Positions 36,595 to 44,556 of a DNA stretch of 64,000 nucleotides are shown one piece after another. Position numbers and translations under genes: made by a program. Under the pieces are notes generated by a model that saw only the letters and a list, made by a program, of their open reading frames with translations, was not told the DNA's origin and did no database searches. The DNA is from Paraferrimonas sp. SM1919 (GTDB lineage Bacteria > Pseudomonadota > Gammaproteobacteria > Enterobacterales > Shewanellaceae). How positions within the stretch are numbered: position 1 is the stretch's first letter; the number at the start of each line of letters is the position of its first letter. Location of the stretch: NCBI RefSeq assembly GCF_010993985.1, contig NZ_WINH01000007.1, forward strand, positions 101,658 through 165,657, given 5' to 3'.

Positions 36595-38754
36595 ATGCAA
36601 CTGACAATAACAATGAAATACTTACCTATTAGTGCCGCAGTGATGGCGGCGCTGTTTAATACCGCGAATGTGTATGCCGCCGATGTTGATGAAACCATGG
36701 TGATCTCCGGTTCCCGTGTTAGCCAGCATATTAACGATGTCCCTCGTTCGATGACTGTGATTTCAAGTAATGAAATCAAAGAGATGCTGACTTATCAGAA
36801 AGACTTTTCAAGTGTGCTTAGCCAGTTAGTGCCGGGCATGGGGACGTCTATTCACGGTAATTTGACCTCTAAGGGGCAAAATAATATCCGTGGCCGTCGG
36901 GTGTTATTACTGGTAGATGGTGTTTCTCAAAACAATGGTTTTCTTGATTTTGGTCAGGAAATGTTAGCCATTGATCCGGAAAATATTGAGCGTGTTGAAG
37001 TCATTCGTGGTGGCTCAGCGGTATATGGGATTGGCGCGCAGGGAGGTATTATTAACGTGATTACCAAAACCCCGCGTAAAGGCAAGCCAAGCTTTAAAAC
37101 CAAAATTGGTACCAACTTCCAGCCCAATGGTGGGGACTCTCTAGGCTATAGCTTATATCAGAGTGCCCAAGGTGGTGATGATACTAACCAATGGCATATT
37201 GGCTTGGGTGCTAAGCACAATGGTGGCAGCTATGGCGCAGATGGCAAGCGTTTGCCATCAAAAGCAACCAGCGATGATATGAACGATTTCAACCTAAACA
37301 GTATGTTTAATCATAATATTGATGGTGATCGTTCGTTAACCTTTAATTTAAGTGCTCGCCAAGCCCAGGACCATGATGGTTGGTGTTCTGCTAATGGTTT
37401 AAGCGAAGATGGTAAACACGATGGCACAGCTTATCGCTGTGGTGCGGGTATTTCTGATAATGTGATGAATCCAATTACCGGTGAATTGCCAAAAGATGTA
37501 CAGCGTTCACCAGTAAAGCGCCGCTTTATTAATACTAAGCTTCGTTACCAAGATATGGATTTTGCACTTGGTATGCTGGATGTGAGTGGTTACTACATGA
37601 GCCAGAAAGGTCGTACGGCAACCTTAAAATACCGCATCAAAGACACCAGTTCGCCTTTTCACGGTAAAGATGTATACGGTAATAACTTTACTGACTTTCA
37701 AAAATATGGCTTGAAGGCCAATGTGACCTCTGATTTTGACTGGGCGCAGATGACCTGGGGTGTGGATATTGAACAGCAGCAATATCAGCAGCCAAACACG
37801 GCAGGGCTGCGCAACATTACCCCTGATGTGGGTCAATTTACCCTAGCCACCTTTGCACAGTTTAACTCTGATTTAACTGACAGCACTAAATTAAGCTATG
37901 GTGCCCGTATTGAAGGCTCGCAATTACAGGTGAGTGACTTTACTACTTCAGAAGTATACGGCAACCATTTTGTTAAGGGTGGCACGCCTTCTTTTGTGGA
38001 GCCATTATTCAATGTGGGTGTAGTACAAGAGCTCAGCGATGATCACTCGTTGTTTGCGTCGTTTGCCCAGGGCATGAGTACCAACGAAGTATTACGTGAT
38101 ATTCGTACTGGCCAAAACGGTTTGCTAAAGTCTGTGGATGGTGCACTGCGCCCAGTAAAAACCGATAACTATGAAATGGGTTTTAGGGGCTTTATTGGTG
38201 AAGCAAGCTATTCTGTGGCGGGCTTTTATAGTCAGTCAGATTTAGGTGCAACCCTTGAAATTAACCAAGATGGTACTCGATTAGAATCGGTACGTGCCCC
38301 TGAGCGCGTATGGGGTGTGGAAACCACCTTAAACTATCGCTTTACCGATAATCTTTCTAGCCAGAATACTTTTTCTTGGCAAGACGGTGAGCGTCAGCTT
38401 AAAGATAAACCATGGGAGCCATTAGACGGTACCCGTATTGCACCGATTAAATTAACTTCGATGTGGCAATATCAGACGAATGGCTTTGGTAATTATAATC
38501 TGTCGATGATTTATTCGGGCAAACGTGACCGTTCACAGGACATTAGCCGAGGCGCGCTATTCCCTGTAGATGAGTTTTTCTTAGCTAGCATTGGGGCTAA
38601 TTATGACGTGGGCGTTGGCACCTTGCATGTGGGTGTAGAAAACCTATTTAACGAGCTTTATATTACCCCGTATAACCAATCGCAAATGAGCACTTACCGT
38701 TATCATTATGCGCCTGGCCGCCGCTTCTTTGTCAGTTATGAAGTGAAGTATTAA
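36595..38754 (+). CDS. TonB-dependent receptor, siderophore/haem type, probably Fur-regulated
   Basis: A 719-residue receptor. A later ATG (36613) gives a tidier signal peptide (MKYLPISAAVMAALFNTANV, cut near YAAD); neither start has a good ribosome site. TonB box DETMVISGSR; plug with NIRGRRVLLLVDGVSQNNGF and IERVEVIRGGSAVYGIGAQGG; barrel ends YHYAPGRRFFVSYEVKY. The plug resembles receptors for iron complexes, consistent with the Fur-like box. It is convergent with the RCCR operon and could import an iron- or porphyrin-type ligand for it, but this link rests on position only. Confidence 0.9.
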   Translation: MQLTITMKYLPISAAVMAALFNTANVYAADVDETMVISGSRVSQHINDVPRSMTVISSNEIKEMLTYQKDFSSVLSQLVPGMGTSIHGNLTSKGQNNIRGRRVLLLVDGVSQNNGFLDFGQEMLAIDPENIERVEVIRGGSAVYGIGAQGGIINVITKTPRKGKPSFKTKIGTNFQPNGGDSLGYSLYQSAQGGDDTNQWHIGLGAKHNGGSYGADGKRLPSKATSDDMNDFNLNSMFNHNIDGDRSLTFNLSARQAQDHDGWCSANGLSEDGKHDGTAYRCGAGISDNVMNPITGELPKDVQRSPVKRRFINTKLRYQDMDFALGMLDVSGYYMSQKGRTATLKYRIKDTSSPFHGKDVYGNNFTDFQKYGLKANVTSDFDWAQMTWGVDIEQQQYQQPNTAGLRNITPDVGQFTLATFAQFNSDLTDSTKLSYGARIEGSQLQVSDFTTSEVYGNHFVKGGTPSFVEPLFNVGVVQELSDDHSLFASFAQGMSTNEVLRDIRTGQNGLLKSVDGALRPVKTDNYEMGFRGFIGEASYSVAGFYSQSDLGATLEINQDGTRLESVRAPERVWGVETTLNYRFTDNLSSQNTFSWQDGERQLKDKPWEPLDGTRIAPIKLTSMWQYQTNGFGNYNLSMIYSGKRDRSQDISRGALFPVDEFFLASIGANYDVGVGTLHVGVENLFNELYITPYNQSQMSTYRYHYAPGRRFFVSYEVKY

Positions 38755-38768
38755 GGTCTGATTAGAAT

Positions 38769-38809
38769 AAAAATGCCCGCAACAGCATGCACTGTTGCGG
38801 GCATTTTTT
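38769..38809. terminator. Bidirectional terminator
   Basis: A 17-bp stem (AAAAATGCCCGCAACAG and complement) around CATGCA, with A-run left and T-run right. It separates the TonB receptor from the convergent flavin reductase operon. Confidence 0.92.
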
Positions 38810-38830
38810 ATGTTTAAACAAAAGGGAACA

Positions 38831-39304
38831 TTAAGCGAGTTTTTGGTACGAACCACCTTGGAATAACAGTGGCTTACCTTCGCCGGTAGCAAAGGCTTGT
38901 ACTCTGCCAACCACAATTAAGTGATCACCACCTTCGTAAAGGTGTTCGGTGGTACATTCAAAACGGGCGAGGTATTGATTTAGCATAGGGGCATGGTTAA
39001 TGCCTCTAGCAACATCGAGGCCTGCAAATTTATCTTCCCCCCGACTGGCAAACTTATTAGACAAGTCCATTTGCTCTTCGCCTAATACATGTACCACAAA
39101 GTGCTCGGCGGCCTTAAAGGCTGATAATGAATGAGCACGCTTATCAATGCTCCAAAGCACTAATGCTGGGTCCAGTGACACTGAGTTAAAACTTGATGCC
39201 GTCATACCAATGTCTTCACCATTATGGTGGCAGGTGATCACAGTCACACCCGTGGCAAACTTACCTAGGGCACTACGAAATTCCATTGGGTCGATATTTG
39301 CCAT
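38831..39304 (-). CDS. Flavin reductase-like domain protein
   Basis: A 157-residue split-barrel FMN/FAD reductase of the HpaC/DszD group. Signatures are FRSALGKFATGVTVITC, GMTASSFNSVSLDPALVLW and the C-terminal GGDHLIVVGRVQAF. Such proteins pass NAD(P)H electrons to free flavin for a partner monooxygenase. Here it is the last gene of the RCCR operon, 10 bases after the lipocalin-like gene, so it may supply reduced flavin or electrons to the oxygenase or reductase of the locus. Confidence 0.9.
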   Translation of the reverse strand: MANIDPMEFRSALGKFATGVTVITCHHNGEDIGMTASSFNSVSLDPALVLWSIDKRAHSLSAFKAAEHFVVHVLGEEQMDLSNKFASRGEDKFAGLDVARGINHAPMLNQYLARFECTTEHLYEGGDHLIVVGRVQAFATGEGKPLLFQGGSYQKLA

Positions 39305-39314
39305 TGGTTGATCC

Positions 39315-40292
39315 TTATTTATCCAGCACGTATTGGGCTTTCATTACGTTGTCGGCCTCTGCCCACTCAAGTAAACCAAAGACAGTGTAGGCTTCTTTAC
39401 CTGATTCAAAGAGTTGCCAGATAGAACATAGGCTGTAATCATCATCAATGATGGTGTCGCGGCTTTTAATCTTGAATGCTTCACCATAGGCATGTTGAAT
39501 AGACCATAGGTAGCGACCATAGGCACGTCCATTACCAAACATATCTGGACCATTATAGGTATGGGTGTTGTTATGACGAGTGCGAGAATAGCTAAAGCTA
39601 CGGGTAATCGCGCCCTCCATCTGTACCGAGACATCGGCCGTGGTTAAAGAGGTCGACTGGTAATCAATCTTTACTTGAATGTCGCCAACAAAGTTTTGGT
39701 CTTTGTCGTAGCATTGCAGGGTACCTGTCCATGCGCCCTTGGCTTTTACTGGCAGAATGAATGGCTTAGAGGCATTTTTCTTTTCAGATTCTAAAAAGTC
39801 TTCAACAAACTTCTGGGTTTCTGGGTTGCTGTCGTGATCTTGGGTGACTACGTACAGACCATTAAACACTGAAACCAGAGTGTCACCTTCAAATAGCTGT
39901 GAAGAGTAAACCTGTAGGCCACGCTCAGGCAGGATCAAATTGACGGTTTTTAGATCACAGTTCCAACCTGGAGAGTAGTAGTTAGAGTCTACTAGCATGC
40001 CAAATGGACGGCCAGCACCAACAAAGTCTGGGCCACAGTAAATACGGTTTTGGTCGGAATCAATCACACCGAATTCAAAACGGGTGCCAGCGGTATCAAA
40101 GCGGTTACGCAGTGGGCCTGTGTTTTGGAAGTCGGTCTCCATCCAATAGGTGGTGCGATCCCCCTCAAATACACTTGAACGGTTTACTTTGTTAAAACCG
40201 GTATGGCTGCCGTCAACGTCGAAAATGGAGGGCAAACCATGCCACTCACCGGTAATGGCTTGTTGGAAGTTACTGGGTTTTTTATCTGTCAT
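39315..40292 (-). CDS. Duplicated lipocalin-like protein of unknown function
   Basis: A 325-residue soluble protein without a signal peptide. It has two related halves. Half one contains YCGPDFVGAGRPFGMLVDSN and later SSQLFEGDTLVSVFNGLY; half two contains YNGPDMFGNGRAYGRYLWSI and later IWQLFESGKEAYTVFGLLEW at matching spacing. The many aromatic residues and alternating strands suggest two small beta-barrels of lipocalin or MoaF type that could bind a hydrophobic ligand. I do not recognise a named family. AAAGGA precedes the start. It sits between the rubredoxin reductase and the flavin reductase, so a ligand-holding role in the same pathway is plausible. Confidence 0.7.
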   Translation of the reverse strand: MTDKKPSNFQQAITGEWHGLPSIFDVDGSHTGFNKVNRSSVFEGDRTTYWMETDFQNTGPLRNRFDTAGTRFEFGVIDSDQNRIYCGPDFVGAGRPFGMLVDSNYYSPGWNCDLKTVNLILPERGLQVYSSQLFEGDTLVSVFNGLYVVTQDHDSNPETQKFVEDFLESEKKNASKPFILPVKAKGAWTGTLQCYDKDQNFVGDIQVKIDYQSTSLTTADVSVQMEGAITRSFSYSRTRHNNTHTYNGPDMFGNGRAYGRYLWSIQHAYGEAFKIKSRDTIIDDDYSLCSIWQLFESGKEAYTVFGLLEWAEADNVMKAQYVLDK

Positions 40293-40433
40293 GCCAATAG
40301 TCCTTTAGAGTCTTCACCCATTAAATGTATTATGTTTATAACAATTGTGCTATCACCAGAGGGCGGGGTATTGCTGCTTTATGACTTATGTCAACGCCGT
40401 GGCCGAGCCCATAAAGGCTCAGCGATGGCGGGT

Positions 40434-42059
40434 TTATGCTATGCAGCGCCGAGCCAGTTCTTGGCCTTGTTTTACTAGGCTGCCAGTGGCAGCAAAGCCT
40501 CGAAGTTGGCCATGGTCATCAATAAACTCACACACCACACCGGTTTCATTTTGGGCGGTAGTTTGCCATTGACCATTGAGGCCAATAGCGGGTACCACTG
40601 ACACAGGGTGCAAGCTGGTTTTTACTTGTACCGGCATCACGCCGTAATTCACATCATCGCTGGCTTGTCCGGCAAGGGTAGCCGCAAGGGTCGCAATTTG
40701 GGCGTTCATTGGCGCTAAATAAAAGCGCACTTCGCCGTTCACCTCAGCACAATCACCAATGGCATAAATATGGTTGTCACTGGTTTGCAATTGACCATTA
40801 ACGCAAATCCCTCTATTCGTGCTTAAACCAGCAGCATTGGCCAAAGCCAGATTAGGACGCACACCAATGGCACTTAATACCAAATCCACTTCAGTGCTGC
40901 TACCATTGTTCATCGTTAGTTTCAGCGGGTGCTGGCTGCCTTTTTCAATATTTTTAATTAGCGTTCCAAAGTGGGTGGTTGCCCCCGCAGCTTGTAAAGC
41001 ACTGGCCAGTGCCGATTGTGCTATCTCTGGCAATAAGCTGGCAAGTGGGCCTGCCATAGGGTCAACCATTTCAACGTTAAAACCAGCTTGTAATAAGTCA
41101 TTGGCGTATTCACTACCAATTAAACCGGCACCAACAATCATAATTTTGTTAGCAGTGGCAGCTTTAACGCGAAATTTAGCGTAGTCAGCAAGATCATTGA
41201 TTTGGAATATATGGCTATTAAAGGATTTATCCAGACCAGCATCAATTGGGTTGGCACCGGTAGCCAGCACTAGCTGTTGGTAATCAATTAAGCCACCATC
41301 GGCTAAAACTAACTGCTGACAGGCTTTATCAATTGAGCAGACCTTGGTGAATACATAAAGGTCTATATTAAGGCTGGCTGCCATGGTTTCTGCATTGCTG
41401 GTGGCAAGATCTTGAGCGGTTTTATTTTTAGCAAAGCCAGTAGAAAGGGCAGGCTTAGAATAGAAACTGCCATCATCAGCGGTGATCACGGTAATTTTAC
41501 GATTGCAATCAAGGGCACGTAGCTTCTTAACTAGGTTATAGCCGGCTAAACCGCTACCAATAATAACAATGTCATTGCTTTGCCAAGCGGCACTATCGTT
41601 ATCAATGCTGTCAGAGGCAACAGCTTCCGTGGTTGTTGGATTGTGTGGTTGAGATTCGCTGATGGCGATCATGTCAAAGTCTTCTTTGCCAACACCACAT
41701 TCAGGACATAACCAATCATCTGGAATATCAGCCCAACGGGTGCCAGGGGCGAGACCTTCTTCCGGACAACCTTTGGCTTCATCATAAATCCAGTTGCAAA
41801 CCTGACATTCCCAAACTTGGTAGGGCGTTTGGCGTATACTAGATACGGCAGCTAGCGGAGCCGTAGCCTCAACCACTGTTGATTTAGCAATGGCAATCAT
41901 TTCAAAATCTTGTTTGCCAACACCGCATTCAGGGCATAACCAATCATCAGCAATATCTGCCCAACGGGTACCAGCGGCTAAGCCTTCTTCCGGGCAGCCT
42001 TTGGCTTCATCATAAATCCAGTTACAAACCTGACATTCCCAAACTAAATAGTCCGCCAT
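40434..42059 (-). CDS. Double rubredoxin - rubredoxin reductase fusion
   Basis: A 541-residue electron-transfer protein. Residues 1-55 and ~82-136 are two nearly identical rubredoxins, each with paired CxxC iron sites (ECQVCNWIYDEAKGCPEEGL and DDWLCPECGVGK). Residues ~165-541 form an FAD/NAD(P)H reductase of the AlkT/RubB type (DIVIIGSGLAGYNLVKKLRA; second nucleotide loop MIVGAGLIGSEYANDLLQAG; YAIGDCAEV). In alkane hydroxylase systems such proteins pass electrons from NADH to an oxygenase. Here the likely client is the Rieske oxygenase or the RCCR-like reductase. The two rubredoxin coding segments are so similar in DNA that the duplication looks recent. GGAGGAAGT precedes the start. Confidence 0.92.
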   Translation of the reverse strand: MADYLVWECQVCNWIYDEAKGCPEEGLAAGTRWADIADDWLCPECGVGKQDFEMIAIAKSTVVEATAPLAAVSSIRQTPYQVWECQVCNWIYDEAKGCPEEGLAPGTRWADIPDDWLCPECGVGKEDFDMIAISESQPHNPTTTEAVASDSIDNDSAAWQSNDIVIIGSGLAGYNLVKKLRALDCNRKITVITADDGSFYSKPALSTGFAKNKTAQDLATSNAETMAASLNIDLYVFTKVCSIDKACQQLVLADGGLIDYQQLVLATGANPIDAGLDKSFNSHIFQINDLADYAKFRVKAATANKIMIVGAGLIGSEYANDLLQAGFNVEMVDPMAGPLASLLPEIAQSALASALQAAGATTHFGTLIKNIEKGSQHPLKLTMNNGSSTEVDLVLSAIGVRPNLALANAAGLSTNRGICVNGQLQTSDNHIYAIGDCAEVNGEVRFYLAPMNAQIATLAATLAGQASDDVNYGVMPVQVKTSLHPVSVVPAIGLNGQWQTTAQNETGVVCEFIDDHGQLRGFAATGSLVKQGQELARRCIA

Positions 42060-42171
42060 ACTTCCTCCATGATAACGAGATATTTATCAAAAAAATGCCC
42101 AGTCAACTCCGCACTGGGCACTCATAAGCTATTGATGATATTTGTTTTTGTAAAGCAGTATTTGATAAGGG

Positions 42172-42993
42172 TTATGTGCCGCTGCCATCGGGACGGGGCA
42201 GAGTACGACGGCCACCCCAGAGGGTAGCCACCATTTTATCGGCTGCGTCTTTACCAAATAGACGTTCACCTAGATTATTAGCCGGATCTCGTTCACAGAT
42301 AGTTTGTCGAATTTTCTCATCACGAATCATGATTGCAGGGCGGTCTGCTTCTGGGGTTGGTAGTGCGTCATCTACCCACTCTAACCAACGTTCTAGACGT
42401 TCCATCGCGATTGTTTCGATAATGGCGAATACTTCATCATCATGGTCAGCGCAGTAACCAACTGCAGTCGGAGTCATGGCTATCCGGGTGTAAAGGTCGC
42501 GGCTAATAAAGGGGCGGAATTTAGGATGGTCTTGCAACATCAAAAACTCTTCGTTTACTGGCTCATAATACTTATCGGCATACTCAGGATGCGCTAGTAA
42601 GTCTTTACGGGGAATATAATCCATATACATAAAGACATCGGGTACGGTGCCTAGAGCAAAGCCAAAGTTAGGGACATCGTATTGAGGACCTAGGCTCAGG
42701 GTAATGTGCATATTGGTAAAGGTTTCCTCAGGGGAACCAATATAAGAGTGGATTAACCAATCCACTTCGGGACCGCTATAAGCCTTTAAAGCACCCTCGC
42801 CAGCAGTACCTGGTAAGTCCTTGTAGTTTTGAAACATATCACTGCATGGATCTAAGTTTAACTCAAAGCGGCTGAGAATCTTTGCCATCATGGCTTCGGT
42901 AATTGCCCATAGGCGATTAAAGCTTTTACGATTATCTACATTTGGATTAGCTTCAACCATATCTATGATTGGAGTCAGTATTTTCTCACTCAT
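42172..42993 (-). CDS. Red chlorophyll catabolite reductase (RCCR)-like protein
   Basis: This 273-residue protein matches plant RCCR along its length, as judged from memory of the Arabidopsis sequence. Shared segments are VPNFGFAL (plant APNFVVEL), IPRKDLLAHPEYADKYYEP (plant PHRKDLVLNPDYLKEYY), FRPFISRDLYTRIAMTPTA (plant NPYVSPSLFVRSAFSPTA) and the end LGERLFGKDAADKMV. RCCR belongs to the ferredoxin-dependent bilin reductase fold and reduces the linear tetrapyrrole made from pheophorbide a. No signal peptide is present, so it is cytoplasmic. It heads a four-gene operon and is divergent from a Rieske oxygenase. AAAGGACG precedes the start. The bacterial substrate is unproven. Confidence 0.85.
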   Translation of the reverse strand: MSEKILTPIIDMVEANPNVDNRKSFNRLWAITEAMMAKILSRFELNLDPCSDMFQNYKDLPGTAGEGALKAYSGPEVDWLIHSYIGSPEETFTNMHITLSLGPQYDVPNFGFALGTVPDVFMYMDYIPRKDLLAHPEYADKYYEPVNEEFLMLQDHPKFRPFISRDLYTRIAMTPTAVGYCADHDDEVFAIIETIAMERLERWLEWVDDALPTPEADRPAIMIRDEKIRQTICERDPANNLGERLFGKDAADKMVATLWGGRRTLPRPDGSGT

Positions 42994-43094
42994 ATTACGT
43001 CCTTTTATGATCCCATTTGCATTAAATGTTATAATGTTATAATAATAGTAACAAATGTGATTGCAACCATTAAATAAAGCAAGTGGATAGAAGC

Positions 43095-43173
43095 TTGTCT
43101 TAGATCAAATTGATCTATGACAACTCTTCAGATAGTTGTAAGGTCATTTAAGGGCTTTGTTGTCATAAATCAA
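43095..43173. promoter_or_regulatory. Palindromic operator cluster in the RCCR/Rieske divergent region
   Basis: TTGTCTTAGATCAA (43095-43108), one base, then TTGATCTATGACAA (43110-43123) form a 29-bp palindrome with one mismatch. A third copy, TTGTCATAAATCAA, lies at 43160-43173. Each 14-mer has one perfect half of the FNR consensus TTGAT-N4-ATCAA and one imperfect half. The 297-base intergenic region also has TTGCAA - 18 bases - TTATAA on the minus strand (about 43030-43065) as a promoter for the RCCR operon. Confidence 0.6.
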
Positions 43174-43290
43174 TCTCGATGGTTGCTAATTAATTCCTAT
43201 AGAAGTTACTGTATTAATTAACTAAACCAAATCTAAATTTTTGACGTAGTTAATGGTTGCGCCTAAAAAATCTGAAGAGGAATCAGTGTC

Positions 43291-44511
43291 ATGTTAATCA
43301 ATCTGTGGTATGTCGCCGAGTGGTCAAAAACAGTTAAGGATAAGCCGGTTAAAGCCAAGGTATTAGGACAGAACCTAGTGCTTTTTCGAGACCTGGAAGG
43401 TAACGTAAAGTGCACCGCAGATGTTTGCTTACACCGTGGTGGTTCACTCTCGAACGGTTGGGTAAACAAAAAGCGTGACTGCGTGGTGTGTCCATACCAT
43501 GGCTGGGAATACAACGGCGAAGGTAAATGCACCAAAATACCCTCAGAGGGTGACGATTTCAAAGTCCCCCCTCGTTTTAAAGTAGATGCTTATCCCGTTG
43601 AAGAGCGCTATGGCATGATCTGGGTGTTTATGGGGGATTTAGATGAAAAAGATCGCTACCCTATACCGCCACTTCCTGAATATGACGACCCCAATTTCCG
43701 AGGACTAGAGACCGAATTTACTTGGCAAGCAGAAGCCTCTCGAGTAGTAGAAAATGGCATCGATATTGCCCATGCTTCTTTTGTTCACCCGGTATTTGGT
43801 TATCCCGATACCGCAGAAGACAACTACATTGAATCGATTGAAAAGCATGAGGAATGGGCGGTGTCTCATAATGTCATGTACCCACCCCAACTCAAAGGTG
43901 GATTCTTAGGTTGGCGCAAATTAATACGCAAAGATAAACAACCTACGGTAGTACACCCAGGGTGGTATCTAAATGGCATGACTGTCAAAATCCAAATCGA
44001 TCTTCGCAAGGATTGGAAAATTGTGATGTTTGACGCTAATACCCCGGTAGATGAGCACACCACAAGGACTTTTGCTTGGCAATTCCGCAGTTTTATGAAA
44101 TCACCTTTATTTGATAAAGGTTCGTTAAAACGCTTAAGCACCATTTTGCACGAAGACGCACAAATCGTTGAAGCTTCACAACCTTATTATTTGCCAGAGA
44201 CCTTAGCCAATGAAGTCTCGGTAAAGTCGGATAAGTTTATGAGTACCTTCCGTATGGCTCGTCGTCGCTGTATTGAAGAGCTTGGCTGGCAGATTGACCT
44301 CGATAAACGAGATAGCTATAACGGTAAAAAAGTGCTCACTATCCCTTCTCCAGGGAGAAAAGAAGCCCTTGCAGAGGGGCGTGGCTGGGTGTTTGAAACT
44401 ATGCCTCTAGTGGCGCCAGTGAAAACCCCAACAGAGAAAAAAGACTTCGAAAAACAAGTTGATGAGCTCACCGTTGATCAACTTAATTCAAAAGATAATG
44501 TCATTGGATGA
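43291..44511 (+). CDS. Rieske non-haem iron oxygenase, pheophorbide a oxygenase/VanA-like
   Basis: A 406-residue oxygenase alpha subunit. The Rieske cluster ligands are C46-x-H48 (VCLHRGGSLSNG) and C67-x2-H70 (VCPYHGWEYNG). The mononuclear iron site is visible as N155, D158, H161 and H166 (ENGIDIAHASFVH). The length and absence of a beta subunit fit the branch with vanillate demethylase, choline monooxygenase and plant pheophorbide a oxygenase; the plant C-terminal CxxC and membrane helices are missing. It needs an external electron source, which the rubredoxin reductase fusion could be. It is divergent from the RCCR-like gene, the next enzyme of chlorophyll breakdown in plants. Substrate assignment is inference. 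Confidence 0.85.
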   Translation: MLINLWYVAEWSKTVKDKPVKAKVLGQNLVLFRDLEGNVKCTADVCLHRGGSLSNGWVNKKRDCVVCPYHGWEYNGEGKCTKIPSEGDDFKVPPRFKVDAYPVEERYGMIWVFMGDLDEKDRYPIPPLPEYDDPNFRGLETEFTWQAEASRVVENGIDIAHASFVHPVFGYPDTAEDNYIESIEKHEEWAVSHNVMYPPQLKGGFLGWRKLIRKDKQPTVVHPGWYLNGMTVKIQIDLRKDWKIVMFDANTPVDEHTTRTFAWQFRSFMKSPLFDKGSLKRLSTILHEDAQIVEASQPYYLPETLANEVSVKSDKFMSTFRMARRRCIEELGWQIDLDKRDSYNGKKVLTIPSPGRKEALAEGRGWVFETMPLVAPVKTPTEKKDFEKQVDELTVDQLNSKDNVIG

Positions 44512-44523
44512 TGTGACTATGCT

Positions 44524-44551
44524 AAAGGGAGTCTCTAGGACTCCCTTTTTT
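44524..44551. terminator. Terminator after the Rieske oxygenase gene
   Basis: Stem AAAGGGAGTC/GACTCCCTTT with a five-base loop and T-run. It lies six bases from the convergent PL8-like gene and may serve both. Confidence 0.85.
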
Positions 44552-44556
44552 ATGAG

